NCBI RefSeq assembly: GCF_024609325.1
Contig: NZ_JANHMQ010000001.1
Coordinates: forward strand, 248,001-312,000
From: Geothrix fuzhouensis
Lineage (GTDB): Bacteria; Acidobacteriota; Holophagae; Holophagales; Holophagaceae
Reading direction: 5' to 3'
DNA: 64,000 nucleotides
The notes beneath the pieces were generated by a model. It saw only the letters and a list, made by a program, of their open reading frames with translations. It was not told the origin of the DNA and searched no databases. Made by a program: the position numbers and the translations under genes. Shown here one piece after another: positions 37,934 to 47,071 of the stretch. Positions within the stretch are counted from its first letter, which is position 1; each line of letters starts with the position of its first letter.

Positions 37934-38506
37934 ATGAAAGCTGTCCTTCTGGCCTTCGGAACCCTGGGCCTGGCGGCCCAGCCCCCCGTCGTCCTCGCCC
38001 AACCGCCGGAAGCCCTTCCCGCCGGGGTACGCCTCGATGCTCGCGACCATCAGCCCCTGCTCCTGGGTGAAACGACCGCAAAGGCCATCCTGGCCCACCG
38101 GGCGATCTTCCGAGACAACCTGGCGGCGAGTCCGCTGCCTGCAGAGCTGAAGGCCCGCTGGAAGGCCGTGAGCCACCCGCTGACTCTGGTGGCGGTCTTC
38201 GGGTCCTGGTGCGGTGACAGCCAGTATCAGCTTCCGGATCTGCTGGCCCTGGAGGCGGATCCCAACCCCTTCATCGAGGTTCATTACCTGGGAGTCGACC
38301 GGGAGAAGCACCTCGCCGAGGCCGCGTGGCCCAAGGGTTGCGCACCCCAGGTGGTAGTCCGCGTCCCGACTTTCTACCTGTTCGCCACCCAGCCGGGGGG
38401 TGTGCAGACGTTGGTGGGGGCGGTGGTGGAGAACCCGCCGCGGGCGGGGCAACGCATGGCCGAGGCCCTGGTGGAACTGGCGGAAACCGCCCCCAAGCAG
38501 CCCTGA
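37934..38506 (+). CDS. Thioredoxin-like periplasmic protein with CGDS motif
   Basis: 190 residues with a signal peptide (MKAVLLAFGTLGLAAQPP). The thioredoxin-fold pattern is present (LTLVAVFGSWCGDSQYQL, VVRVPTFYLFATQPGG with the cis-Pro VP-T). The active site reads W92-C93-G-D-S96: the second Cys is Ser, as in some thioredoxin-like proteins that cannot make an intramolecular disulfide. It may be a mixed-disulfide or binding protein rather than a full reductase. Single gene, divergent from the Rrf2 regulator by 85 bp. Confidence 0.85.
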   Translation: MKAVLLAFGTLGLAAQPPVVLAQPPEALPAGVRLDARDHQPLLLGETTAKAILAHRAIFRDNLAASPLPAELKARWKAVSHPLTLVAVFGSWCGDSQYQLPDLLALEADPNPFIEVHYLGVDREKHLAEAAWPKGCAPQVVVRVPTFYLFATQPGGVQTLVGAVVENPPRAGQRMAEALVELAETAPKQP

Positions 38507-38555
38507 GGTGCACCGGATTTCAGGCCTTGGGCCAAAGGGCCGATGAGGGGGCACC

Positions 38556-40121
38556 ATGCCTTGGCGCTCCCTCATCCTGATGACCTGCCTCCTCTGCGGC
38601 CTAGGCGCCGTGGAACCCATCCGGGTGGCGGTGGATGGCTGGACCACCCTGAACCCCCTCCTCATGACTCGAGATACGGACGGGGAGGCAGTGGATCTCG
38701 TCTTCGATCGCCTGGTGACCATGGACGCCCAAGGCACCTTCATCCCAGGGTTATTGCAGGGCTGGACGGTCCTCAAGGGTGGCCGGGAGGTCGTCCTGGA
38801 CCTTCGCCCTGGCATGACCTGGCAAGATGGCACGCCCATCGAGGCCGAGGATCTGGTGTTCACCTGGCGGGCGCTGCGGCTTCCCCAGGTCCGGGCCGTT
38901 GCTGACACCGTCGGCGGGGTGGCTTCGCTGGACAGCCTGGTGGCCGAGGGGCCCCTGCGGGTGCGGATCCACCTGGCGCGGCCGCGGGGAACGCTGCTTT
39001 CCGATCTCTACAACTTCATCCCCGTGCCCCGCCGCCATTACCAGGTCGGCCCGAACCCCCTGATAGATCTCGTGAACTTCCAGCCCGTGGGCTCGGGCCC
39101 CTACCGGGTCGTCGGCCGGGCGACCACCACCCATTTAAGGCTGGAGCTCTGGCCCGGGTACAAGGGCGCCCATCCTGGGACCTGGCCTGCGTTTGAATTC
39201 TCGGATTCCACGGACGAGAAGAACTTGGTTCAGGCCCTCCTGGACCACCGCTACCATTACGCCTTGGTGGGCGGACTGCCGCACTACCTCGTCCGGAAGG
39301 GCGCCCGGGGCGGGGGGCAGCTCCAGGCCTACTCGGTGCCCCAGGCAGCCTTCGGGGCGTTTTTCCTCAACTGTGATCCCAAGCTGAGCCTGCTGGGCGA
39401 TCTCGCCTTGCGCCAGGCCCTGGCGGAACTGGTGCCATGGAAAGAGCTGGCGCGCGCACGGCGCTTCTTCCCGGCCCGGTTGGCCTCATCGTTCTGGCCG
39501 CCGGAGAACTGGGCCCATGATGATTCTCCGCGACCTTTGCCTCAGATCGGGCGGGCCGAGGCGATCCTGGATGCCGCGGGATGGCGGATGGGCCCGGACG
39601 GCCTGCGCCATGACGAGAAAGGTCGCCCGTTGTCCCTGGTGGCCTACGAGCAGAACATGTCCGTCAGCCGGAGCACGGCCCGCCTCCTGGCGGAACAGGC
39701 GGCAAAAGTCGGCATGCACATCGAGGTCCGACGCCTGACATTTGAGGCCCTCACGGAGAAATCAGCCAATCATGATGGGGACATCTGGTCCTACGGGTGG
39801 ACGACGTCCCTGGATCCCGACGTGGACGCCCCTCTGTTCACCAAGGAGGGTTACCGCACCAAGGCGAATGTGAGCAGCTACTTGAATCCGGAGGTAGACC
39901 GACTGTTCGAGGAGGGGCGCTACACGTTGGACCGGGTGTCCCGCCGGAAAATCTACCTGAAGCTCTCGGAGATCATCTGGCGGGACAAGCCCGTGATTCC
40001 CCTCAACTACATCCTGGTGCGGGTGCTCGCGGACGCCCGGCTCCGGGGTGTGTCCTTCAACGTGCTGGGGCAGGCCTACGGCTTCTGGCCGGGCAAGCGT
40101 GGTTGGAGGCTGGAGAACTAA
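38556..40121 (+). CDS. ABC transporter substrate-binding protein, oligopeptide type (orphan)
   Basis: 521 residues with a signal peptide (LILMTCLLCGLGAVEP). The SBP_bac_5 pattern is clear: PLLMTRDTDGEAVDLVFDRL, LQGWTVLKGGREVVLDLRPG, the W-x-DGTPIEAEDLVFTW motif, GSGPYRVV, LNCDPKLSLLGDLALRQAL and PVIPLNYILVR. It would bind peptides or a similar ligand in the periplasm. No permease or ATPase genes are adjacent, so it must use components encoded elsewhere. It follows the thioredoxin-like gene by 49 bp. Confidence 0.9.
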   Translation: MPWRSLILMTCLLCGLGAVEPIRVAVDGWTTLNPLLMTRDTDGEAVDLVFDRLVTMDAQGTFIPGLLQGWTVLKGGREVVLDLRPGMTWQDGTPIEAEDLVFTWRALRLPQVRAVADTVGGVASLDSLVAEGPLRVRIHLARPRGTLLSDLYNFIPVPRRHYQVGPNPLIDLVNFQPVGSGPYRVVGRATTTHLRLELWPGYKGAHPGTWPAFEFSDSTDEKNLVQALLDHRYHYALVGGLPHYLVRKGARGGGQLQAYSVPQAAFGAFFLNCDPKLSLLGDLALRQALAELVPWKELARARRFFPARLASSFWPPENWAHDDSPRPLPQIGRAEAILDAAGWRMGPDGLRHDEKGRPLSLVAYEQNMSVSRSTARLLAEQAAKVGMHIEVRRLTFEALTEKSANHDGDIWSYGWTTSLDPDVDAPLFTKEGYRTKANVSSYLNPEVDRLFEEGRYTLDRVSRRKIYLKLSEIIWRDKPVIPLNYILVRVLADARLRGVSFNVLGQAYGFWPGKRGWRLEN

Positions 40122-40144
40122 CGGTCGAGGCTGGAGAACAAGCG

Positions 40145-41212
40145 CTAAAGCCGATCGAAGTGAATGGTCTCCACCTTACCGGCCTTTCCCTTTGGGGCGT
40201 CCTCCCGCTCGCGGTCGCGGTCGCGCTCGGGACGGGGTTCGCGGTGGGGCTTCGCCTCGGGCCGGGCTTCGGTTCGAGCTTCGGGCTTCGCCTCCGCATG
40301 ATGCCGAGGCTCATGCCGGCGTGATTCGGGCTCGTGCCGGCGGGGTTCCTGGTCCGGCCTGGGGGCAGGCTTTGGTGCTGGTAGGGCGGCCTGGCGCTCG
40401 CGGCCGGCCCACACGGCACCCACCTGCTTGATGCGATCCACCAGCCGGGCGGGCTCCAGCACCTGGATGCCGTCGCCGAACTGCATGGCCCAACGGGCGA
40501 TGGCGCGAAGGTCCGTGGCCGTGAAGGTCACGAGTGCCTGGCCGTCGCCCTGTTCCTCGATCTTGAAGTGAGGGAAAGCCGGGGGCGCCTGCTTCACGGC
40601 GAAGACCCACTGCTTGAGCAGGGTGGCCTTGACGGGAATGGGCTCGCCGCCCAGCCAGCCGCCGATCTGGTTGGCGGGGGTGCCCTCGGCGTAGGGGCCC
40701 TGGGCCGCGCGGCCCACGCCCTCCACGTCGTTCACCTCGGCCAGGAGATCCACCCGGTGGTGGCGCTCGGCGTTGTAGCGGCGGTCCCAGCCCCAGACGT
40801 ACCAGGCCTGGGCCAAGGCGTCGAAGGTCAGCTGCCGGGGCTCGAAAGTGCGAGGGGCGTTGGCGTCGGCGTCGGCGAAGATGAACTCCACGGGACGGCC
40901 TTCGCGGATCGCGGCCAGGATGGCCTCCACCAGAGGCGGCAAGGTGGAAGGTGGCGTGGCCTTCCGCATGGCGGGCTTCGGAGCCGGGGCGGTAGGAACA
41001 ACGGCCACCGGGGCTTCCGGCGCGGCTTCAACGATCTTGGGGACCTTGGATTTCGCGGGCGCCTTGGTGGCTGGCTTGGCCTTGGGTTCCGCGGCCTCAG
41101 CCTTCTTGGGGGTCGCCTTCTTGGCGGGGGCGGCCTTGGCCTTGGTGGCGGGTTTCTCCACTTCGGGCGTTGTGCCGGTGGGCTTCTTGCGGGGGGCTTT
41201 GGTCACGGCCAT
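40145..41212 (-). CDS. WYL-domain protein with histone-H1-like and charged tails
   Basis: 355 residues in three parts. Residues 1-90 are Lys/Ala/Pro repeats with no order (histone-H1-like). Residues about 91-162 are a WYL domain (PLVEAILAAIREGRPVEF, LTFDALAQAWYVWGWD, HHRVDLLAEV), and 190-268 a WCX-like domain (IPVKATLLKQWVF, ARWAMQFGDGIQVLEP). Residues 283-345 are Arg/Glu/His/Pro repeats (RRHEPESRRHEPRHH and more). Most WYL proteins begin with a helix-turn-helix; none is seen here. WYL domains bind nucleic acids or ligands and control DNA damage or defence genes. A nucleic-acid-binding role without sequence-specific DNA reading is a reasonable guess. Confidence 0.72.
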   Translation of the reverse strand: MAVTKAPRKKPTGTTPEVEKPATKAKAAPAKKATPKKAEAAEPKAKPATKAPAKSKVPKIVEAAPEAPVAVVPTAPAPKPAMRKATPPSTLPPLVEAILAAIREGRPVEFIFADADANAPRTFEPRQLTFDALAQAWYVWGWDRRYNAERHHRVDLLAEVNDVEGVGRAAQGPYAEGTPANQIGGWLGGEPIPVKATLLKQWVFAVKQAPPAFPHFKIEEQGDGQALVTFTATDLRAIARWAMQFGDGIQVLEPARLVDRIKQVGAVWAGRERQAALPAPKPAPRPDQEPRRHEPESRRHEPRHHAEAKPEARTEARPEAKPHREPRPERDRDREREDAPKGKAGKVETIHFDRL

Positions 41213-41311
41213 GGGTCTGTGGCTCCTGGCCCATCATCGCCCATACCACCACAGCTGGTCCATGCCCATTTCGGTGGCGGCGACCTGTGCCCTTGCGGCC
41301 ATGCTGGAAGG

Positions 41312-42190
41312 ATGGGCCATCGCAATCTCCGCTTCGCCGCCGTCATGGGGCTCCACACCTTCATCTCCGCGGGGACCTTCCTGCTCGGGAAGACCGCCGC
41401 CGATGCGATCCCGACCTTGGCCCTGGGCCTGCTGCGTTTCCTCATCGCCGGGGCCGGGTTCCTGATCCTGGCTCGGCTGCGGCATCTGGAACTGTGGACC
41501 GTCGCCCGCGCGGAATGGCGGACCTACCTCCTGGCTGGGTTCCTGGGGGTGACCTTGAACCAGCTGGCCTTCCTCAGCGGATTGGCTTTCACGCTGCCCT
41601 CGCATGCGGCGCTGCTCTATGCGCTCACACCCACGGTGGTGCTGCTGCTGGCCTGGGCCCGCGGTCAGGAGCGGCCGGGGCCCCGGAAACTGGGTGGCCT
41701 GGCGCTGGCTTTCTCCGGGGTGCTGGTGCTGTTCTCGGACAAGGGGGGCGGCACTCTGCCGCCGCGGTGGATCCTGGGTGACCTCCTGGTGTTGGTGGCG
41801 GTCATCGCCTGGGCTGGCTACACAGTCATGAGTCGGCCCCTGGTCCAGAAACATGGAGCCCAGCGCGCCACCACGCTCTCCATCCTCTTCGGCCTTGCGA
41901 TCTTCGCACCCCTCGGCGCCCTGGGCCTCCCGAAGCTGGTGGTGGCCACGGTGCCACCCATGGCCTGGGTGGGTCTGGTGTACCTCGGCCTGATGACCAG
42001 CGTGGCGTCGTACCTGCTCTGGTTTCACGCGCTCTCCACGAAGGAGCCGAGCCGCGTGGCCATCGCCACCAACGGCCAGCCGGTGGCCACCGCCATCCTG
42101 GCCTGGCTCTTCTATGGCCAGGCCATCACCCCGGCCTTTGCGGTGGGCGCGGTGCTGGTACTCGGAGGGGTCCTGCTGACGCAGTTGTGA
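41312..42190 (+). CDS. EamA/DMT-family transporter
   Basis: 292 residues from ATG 41312, the first codon giving the family N-terminus (RFAAVMGLHTFISAGTFLLGK). Ten hydrophobic helices in two EamA repeats: LALGLLRFLIAGAGFLILAR, LAGFLGVTLNQLAFLSGLAF, PSHAALLYALTPTVVLLLAW, then WILGDLLVLVAVIAWAGYTV and AIATNGQPVATAILAWLFYG. Likely an exporter of small metabolites; substrate unknown. The ribosome site GGAAGG is very close to the ATG. Convergent with xerD, 7 bp apart. Confidence 0.88.
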   Translation: MGHRNLRFAAVMGLHTFISAGTFLLGKTAADAIPTLALGLLRFLIAGAGFLILARLRHLELWTVARAEWRTYLLAGFLGVTLNQLAFLSGLAFTLPSHAALLYALTPTVVLLLAWARGQERPGPRKLGGLALAFSGVLVLFSDKGGGTLPPRWILGDLLVLVAVIAWAGYTVMSRPLVQKHGAQRATTLSILFGLAIFAPLGALGLPKLVVATVPPMAWVGLVYLGLMTSVASYLLWFHALSTKEPSRVAIATNGQPVATAILAWLFYGQAITPAFAVGAVLVLGGVLLTQL

Positions 42191-42197
42191 GGGGTTG

Positions 42198-43133
42198 TCA
42201 GTTCTGGCTGCGGGGGTGCATCTGGTCGTAGAGTGCCCTCAGCCGGGTCTGATGGACATGGGTGTAGATCTGGGTCGTGCTGATGTCGGCGTGGCCGAGC
42301 ATGGCCTGGACCGAGCGCAGGTCGGCACCGTGGTCGAGGAGGTGGGTGGCGAACGCGTGCCGCAGCACATGAGGACTCACGGCCTCGGCGCGGAGGCCCG
42401 CCGTGCGTGCGTAGCCTTTCAGCAGGCGCCAGAGGTGCTGTCGCGTGAGGCCCTCACCGCGCTGGCCCACAAAGAGCTCCCCGCCCTTCGGCCTGAAGCC
42501 TGGCCGCAAGGCCAGCCAGGCGCGGATCCACGTCTCGGCGCCCTGGCCGAAAGGAATGAGCCGCTCCTTCCTCCCTTTGCCCATGACCTTCAGGAAGCCT
42601 TCATCCAGGAACACCGACAAGGCCGGAAGCTCCGTCAGCTCGGAGACGCGGAGGCCGGAGGCGTAGAGCAGCTCCAGCCAGGCGCGATCCCGCACACCCA
42701 GCGGCGTGGCCGTGTCCGGAGCCTCGAGCAGGGCCTCCACCTGGCTTTCGCCCAGGGTACGGGGCAGGATGCGGGGCGGTCGCGGCGGTTTCACCACGGC
42801 CTCGGGTCCCGCCCCGCCACCGCCTTCCATGCGCAGGAAGGACAGGAAGGCGCGCAGGCTCGAACTCAGCCGGGCCAGGCTGCGGGGGGCTTTGCCCTCG
42901 GATTGCTGGGCCACGAGAAAGGCCGTGAGGTGGTCGCGGGTGAGGTCGGTGGCGGGGAGTTCCCGGCCGCAGGCCCAGACGGCCAGATGGTTCAGATCGG
43001 AGAGGTAGCCTGCGGCCGTGTGGGGCGACAGCCCTCGCTCCACCGTCACGAACGTGCGGAATTCCCTGAGGCTGGCGGCCCAGCCGAGGGGCCAGCCGTG
43101 CTCAGGTTCCTCGAGGGTCTTGGGGCGGGGCAT
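42198..43133 (-). CDS. xerD: Tyrosine recombinase XerD
   Basis: 311 residues from ATG 43133. SAM-like N-terminal domain (WAASLREFRTFVTVERGLSPHTAAGYLSDL) and catalytic domain with all residues: R162 (SGLRVSEL), K186, H255 and R258 (SPHVLRHAFATHLL), H281 (MLGHADISTTQ) and Y290 (IYTHV). Length and motifs fit the chromosome-dimer-resolving XerC/XerD; the HVHQTRLRALYDQMHPR tail favours XerD. It is not flanked by att-like repeats and is not a phage integrase. Confidence 0.9.
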   Translation of the reverse strand: MPRPKTLEEPEHGWPLGWAASLREFRTFVTVERGLSPHTAAGYLSDLNHLAVWACGRELPATDLTRDHLTAFLVAQQSEGKAPRSLARLSSSLRAFLSFLRMEGGGGAGPEAVVKPPRPPRILPRTLGESQVEALLEAPDTATPLGVRDRAWLELLYASGLRVSELTELPALSVFLDEGFLKVMGKGRKERLIPFGQGAETWIRAWLALRPGFRPKGGELFVGQRGEGLTRQHLWRLLKGYARTAGLRAEAVSPHVLRHAFATHLLDHGADLRSVQAMLGHADISTTQIYTHVHQTRLRALYDQMHPRSQN

Positions 43134-43270
43134 GGGACCATCCTCCACGGCCTGGGTACCGGCGCAATCCTTACTGTCATGAGGCCCGGGGGTGGCCACC
43201 TTCTACCTGGAGTTTGGACATCGGGCTGGGGGTATGTTAGGGTTTCCAGGTTCGTTTGGAGGAGCCCACG

Positions 43271-43510
43271 ATGGCTGATGTACGTAAGAAGGTCATTGCG
43301 ATCATTGCTGAGCAGTTGGCCAAGCCCGAAGATTCCATCTCCGAGTCCAGCCATTTCGTCGACGACCTCGGCGCTGACAGCCTTGACACTGTCGAGATCA
43401 TCATGGCCATCGAAGAGGCCTTCAGCCTCGAGATCCCCGAGAGTGAGCAGGAGAAGATCCGCACGGTGGGCGATGCCATCGCCTACATCGAGAAGCACGC
43501 GAAGGCTTGA
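43271..43510 (+). CDS. acpP: Acyl carrier protein
   Basis: 79 residues from ATG 43271, with GGAGGAG about 6 bases upstream. Strongly acidic with the phosphopantetheine site GADSLDTVEIIMAIEEAF, attachment Ser37. It carries growing acyl chains in type II fatty acid synthesis. A terminator-like hairpin separates it from fabF, yet the acpP-fabF order is the usual one, so partial read-through is likely, giving more ACP than FabF. Confidence 0.97.
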   Translation: MADVRKKVIAIIAEQLAKPEDSISESSHFVDDLGADSLDTVEIIMAIEEAFSLEIPESEQEKIRTVGDAIAYIEKHAKA

Positions 43511-43525
43511 TCCAGAGCGATCGTG

Positions 43526-43568
43526 ACGTGCCGCAGCGCCCCAGACGGCCCTGCGGCACGTTTGTTTT
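43526..43568 (+). terminator. Hairpin between acpP and fabF
   Basis: An 11-bp stem (ACGTGCCGCAG with CTGCGGCACGT) around a 14-base loop, then TTTGTTTT. It lies 15 bp after acpP and could be a partial terminator that lowers fabF expression. Confidence 0.75.
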
Positions 43569-43589
43569 CCCGTCCTACGAGGTGAAACC

Positions 43590-44843
43590 ATGACCAGGAC
43601 CGTCCAGCGTCGCCGCGTTGTCATCACGGGCATGGGGACGATCAACCCCTGCGGCCTCACCGTCCCTGAAACCTGGAACAACCTGCTGGCGGGAAAGAGC
43701 GGCATCAGCACCATCGACCGCTTCGATGTCACCGACTTTGCCTGCAAGATCGCGGGACAAGTGAAGGGTTTCAGCCCCGATCTGTTTATCGACAAGAAAG
43801 AACAGAAGAAGATGGACATCTTCATCCAGTACGCCCTTGGCGCCGCCCATGAGGCCTGGGTGGACGCCGGGTTCGATCAGGTGCAGCTCACCAAGGCCGA
43901 GCGTGAAGTGTTCGGCGCGTATATCGGCAGCGGCATCGGCGGCCTCAGCACCATCTGGGACGAGGCCAACGGCTACCGAGGACCCCGCCGCACCAGCCCC
44001 TTCTTCATCCCCAGCCTCATCGTGAACATGGCCAGCGGCCAGGCCAGCATCAAGTACGGGCTCCAGGGCCCCAACAGCGCCGTGGCCACCGCCTGCGCCA
44101 CGGGAGCCCACGCCATCGGCGATGCGGCCCGCCTCATCGCCTTTGGCTATGCGGATCGCATGATGGCCGGCGGCAGCGATTCTGTCGTCAACCAGCTGGG
44201 CGTGGGCGGGTTCGCCGCTATGCGCGCCCTAAGCACCCGCAACGACGAGCCCGAGCGAGCCTCCCGACCCTTCGATGTGGATCGCGACGGCTTCGTCATG
44301 GCCGAGGGCGCTGGCATCGTCATCCTCGAGGAGTATGAGCTGGCCAAGGCCCGTGGCGCCAAGATCTACGCCGAAGTCGCCGGCTATGGCATGAGCGGCG
44401 ACGCCAACCACATCACCACCCCTGCCCCCGAGGGCGAGGGCGGTCAGCGCGTCATGCGCGCCGCCATCAAGGACGCGGACATCGCGCCCGAGGAAGTGGG
44501 CTATGTGAACATGCACGGCACCAGCACGCCCGTGGGCGACAAGCTGGAGTGCATGGCCATCCAGAAAGTATTCGGAGAACACGCAAAGAAAATCAAGGTG
44601 AGCAGTACCAAGTCCATGCACGGGCACTTACTGGGCGCCGCAGGCGGGCTGGAGACCATCGTGGCGGTCATGACCGTCAAGACGGGGCAGATCCCCCCGA
44701 CCATCAACGTGGACAACCAGGATCCCGACTGTGATCTGGACGTGACCGCCAACGTGGCTGGTACCCTGGATTCCGAATACGTCATGAACAATGGCTTCGG
44801 TTTCGGCGGCACCAACGGCTGCCTGGTGCTGCGGAAGGTCTAG
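43590..44843 (+). CDS. fabF: 3-oxoacyl-ACP synthase II
   Basis: 417 residues. The condensing-enzyme triad is C169 (VATACATGAHAIGDA), H309 (GYVNMHGTSTPVGDK) and H346 (STKSMHGHLLGAAGG), with NGFGFGGTNGCLVLR at the end. FabF extends the acyl chain, including the temperature-sensitive C16 to C18 step in model bacteria. It directly follows acpP and its internal terminator hairpin. Note the KSMHGH instead of the common KSMTGH. Confidence 0.97.
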   Translation: MTRTVQRRRVVITGMGTINPCGLTVPETWNNLLAGKSGISTIDRFDVTDFACKIAGQVKGFSPDLFIDKKEQKKMDIFIQYALGAAHEAWVDAGFDQVQLTKAEREVFGAYIGSGIGGLSTIWDEANGYRGPRRTSPFFIPSLIVNMASGQASIKYGLQGPNSAVATACATGAHAIGDAARLIAFGYADRMMAGGSDSVVNQLGVGGFAAMRALSTRNDEPERASRPFDVDRDGFVMAEGAGIVILEEYELAKARGAKIYAEVAGYGMSGDANHITTPAPEGEGGQRVMRAAIKDADIAPEEVGYVNMHGTSTPVGDKLECMAIQKVFGEHAKKIKVSSTKSMHGHLLGAAGGLETIVAVMTVKTGQIPPTINVDNQDPDCDLDVTANVAGTLDSEYVMNNGFGFGGTNGCLVLRKV

Positions 44844-44861
44844 CAGAAAGAGATCCCCAGG

Positions 44862-44898
44862 AGACGCGAAGGAAAGACGAAACTTTTCCTTCGCGTCT
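44862..44898. repeat. Perfect palindrome between fabF and uvrB
   Basis: 14-bp arms AGACGCGAAGGAAA (44862-44875) and TTTCCTTCGCGTCT (44885-44898) with a 9-base loop, then a T-rich run. It may terminate fabF. Its purine/pyrimidine arms resemble the repeats at 31025 and 36357. Confidence 0.7.
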
Positions 44899-44927
44899 TT
44901 GTGTCTTCGTGCTTTTCTTTTGCTTCT

Positions 44928-46940
44928 ATGGCCAAGGCAATCCCCTTCAAGCTCGTCTCGCCCTACCAGCCCGCCGGGGACCAGCCCGAGGCCATCGCGC
45001 AGCTGGTGGCGGGGCTGGAGCGCGGGGACCGGGCCCAGACGCTGCTGGGGGTGACGGGGTCGGGGAAGACCTACACCATGGCCAGCACCATCGCCCGGGC
45101 GGGCCGGCCGGCACTCATCTTCGCGCCCAACAAGACGCTGGCCGCGCAGCTGTTCAGCGAGTTCAAGCAGTTCTTCCCCGAGAACGCCGTCGAGTACTTC
45201 GTCAGCTACTACGACTACTACCAGCCCGAGGCCTACGTGCCCGAGCGGGACCTGTTCATCGACAAGGACGCGAAGATCAACGAGGAGCTGGAGAAGCTGC
45301 GCCTGAGCGCCACCCGCTGCCTGCTGGAGCGCCGGGACACCATCGTGGTGGCCTCCGTCAGCTGCATCTACGGCCTGGGCGATCCCAGCTCGTATCTGAA
45401 CCTTTCAGTGACGCTCAAGACGGGTCAATCCATCGACCGGGCCATGCTGCTGCGGGACCTGGTGGCCATCCAGTACCAGCGCAACCACCTGAGTTTCGAA
45501 CCAGGGATCTTCCGCGTGCGGGGCGACGTGGTGGAGGTCTACCCGGCCTACGAAGACGTGGCCTATCGCATCGAGCTCTGGGGCGATGAGGTGGAGCGCC
45601 TGTCGAAGGTCGACCCGCTGCGGGGCGCGGTGATCGAGAAGCTGGACGAGCTCACCATCTGGCCCAAGACCCACTATGTGACGCCCGAGGACAAGCTCAA
45701 GACCGCCATCCACGATATCAAAATTGAGCTGGAGGAACGGGAGAACGAGTTCCGGGCCGCGGGCAAGATCGTGGAGCTGCAGCGCCTCCACCAGCGCGTC
45801 ATCTACGACGTGGAGATGATGAAGGAGATGGGCCACTGCAGCGGCATCGAGAACTACAGCCGCTTCCTGGACGGCCGCCAGCCAGGCCAGCCACCCCACA
45901 CGCTGCTGGACTACTTCCCCGAGGACTTCATCGTCTTCATGGACGAAAGCCACGTAGCCACCGGCCAGCTCCACGGCATGTACAACGGCGACCGATCCCG
46001 CAAGACGACACTCGTCGATTACGGCTTCCGCCTCCCATCAGCACTGGACAACCGTCCTCTCAAATTCGAAGAATTTGAGAGCCGGGTGAAACAAGTGGTC
46101 TACGTCTCCGCGACCCCCGGCGACTATGAGCTGCAGCAGAGCGGTGGGGCCTTCGTGGAGCAGGTGGTACGGCCCACGGGGCTGGTGGATCCCATGGTGG
46201 AAGTCCGCCCCGTGGGCACCCAGGTGGACGACCTGCTGGAGGAGATCCGCAAGACCGTGGCCCGGGACGAGCGGGTGCTGGTGACGGTGCTCACCAAGAA
46301 GCTGGCGGAGCAGCTCACGGCCTACTACCAGGAGCTGGGGGTGAAGGCCGAGTACCTCCATAGCGAGATTGACACCCTGGAGCGGGTGGAGCTGCTGAAG
46401 AACCTGCGGCGCGGTGTGTTTGACGTGCTGGTGGGCATCAACCTGCTGCGGGAGGGGCTGGACCTGCCGGAAGTGAGCTTGGTGGCCATCCTGGACGCGG
46501 ACAAGGAAGGCTTCCTCCGCAACAACCGCAGCCTCATCCAAACCATCGGCCGCGCCGCCCGCCACGTGAACGGCCGGGCCATCCTCTACGCCGATGTGAT
46601 GACGGGCTCCATGAAGCAGGCCATTGGCGAGACCGAGCGGCGACGCAACAAGCAGCTGGCTCACAATCTCGAACACGGCATCACGCCAGAGACCGTGAAG
46701 CGCAACCTGGACGACGTCATGGGCGAAGCCCTGGCCCGGGAATTCATCAACGTCACCAAGGAAGAACAGGCCGCCGAAGAGCCGCTGCTCTACCTGGAAG
46801 ACAAGGCCTTCGAGCGCGAAGTCGCCAAGCTTGAGAAGCGCATGAAGGAACTGGCCTCCCACATGAAGTTTGAGGATGCCGCGGAATTACGCGACCGCAT
46901 TCTTCGTGCCCGACGCGAACGGCTGGTCGCCGTCCTATGA
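44928..46940 (+). CDS. uvrB: Excinuclease ABC subunit B with altered C-terminus
   Basis: 670 residues from ATG 44928 ([20 protein letters not shown]). Motifs: [12 protein letters not shown] (Walker A), [37 protein letters not shown] and the C-terminal UVR domain ([20 protein letters not shown] then [12 protein letters not shown]). UvrB checks damage with UvrA and recruits UvrC. The end is unusual: after ARRERL the protein stops as VAVL, and a 54-bp repeat of the preceding sequence follows 50 bp later, leaving a second, unused tail (LDVSGVPATGPEV) in another frame. The UVR helix pair itself appears complete. Confidence 0.95.
   Translation: MAKAIPFKLVSPYQPAGDQPEAIAQLVAGLERGDRAQTLLGVTGSGKTYTMASTIARAGRPALIFAPNKTLAAQLFSEFKQFFPENAVEYFVSYYDYYQPEAYVPERDLFIDKDAKINEELEKLRLSATRCLLERRDTIVVASVSCIYGLGDPSSYLNLSVTLKTGQSIDRAMLLRDLVAIQYQRNHLSFEPGIFRVRGDVVEVYPAYEDVAYRIELWGDEVERLSKVDPLRGAVIEKLDELTIWPKTHYVTPEDKLKTAIHDIKIELEERENEFRAAGKIVELQRLHQRVIYDVEMMKEMGHCSGIENYSRFLDGRQPGQPPHTLLDYFPEDFIVFMDESHVATGQLHGMYNGDRSRKTTLVDYGFRLPSALDNRPLKFEEFESRVKQVVYVSATPGDYELQQSGGAFVEQVVRPTGLVDPMVEVRPVGTQVDDLLEEIRKTVARDERVLVTVLTKKLAEQLTAYYQELGVKAEYLHSEIDTLERVELLKNLRRGVFDVLVGINLLREGLDLPEVSLVAILDADKEGFLRNNRSLIQTIGRAARHVNGRAILYADVMTGSMKQAIGETERRRNKQLAHNLEHGITPETVKRNLDDVMGEALAREFINVTKEEQAAEEPLLYLEDKAFEREVAKLEKRMKELASHMKFEDAAELRDRILRARRERLVAVL
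46872..46925 (+). repeat. 54-bp direct repeat, copy 1 (inside uvrB)
   Basis: Identical to 46976-47029 except one base (T46907 against C47011). It codes for the last helix of the UvrB UVR domain. Confidence 0.95.
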
Positions 46941-46975
46941 CGCGGGAGGTCTCGCGTATGCCGCAGGCATACCGA

Positions 46976-47029
46976 GAGGATGCCGCGGAATTACGCGACC
47001 GCATTCTTCGCGCCCGACGCGAACGGCTG
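46976..47029 (+). repeat. 54-bp direct repeat, copy 2 (after uvrB stop)
   Basis: Second copy, 104 bp downstream, so out of frame with copy 1. Read in its own frame it continues to a TAA at 47069-47071. The 50 bp between the copies contain the uvrB stop and a TATGCC-GCA-GGCATA palindrome. Confidence 0.95.
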
Positions 47030-47071
47030 CTGGATGTGAGTGGTGTTCCGGCAACAGGCCCGGAGGTTTAA

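Noticed and set aside
42198-43133. Phage or integron integrase.
   Set aside because: Length, residue set and lack of flanking repeats fit housekeeping XerD.
46958-47071. A short open frame with the second uvrB tail (MPQAYREDAAEL...).
   Set aside because: It is best explained as the remnant 3' end after the repeat event; there is no good ribosome site and its only recognisable sequence is copied from uvrB.
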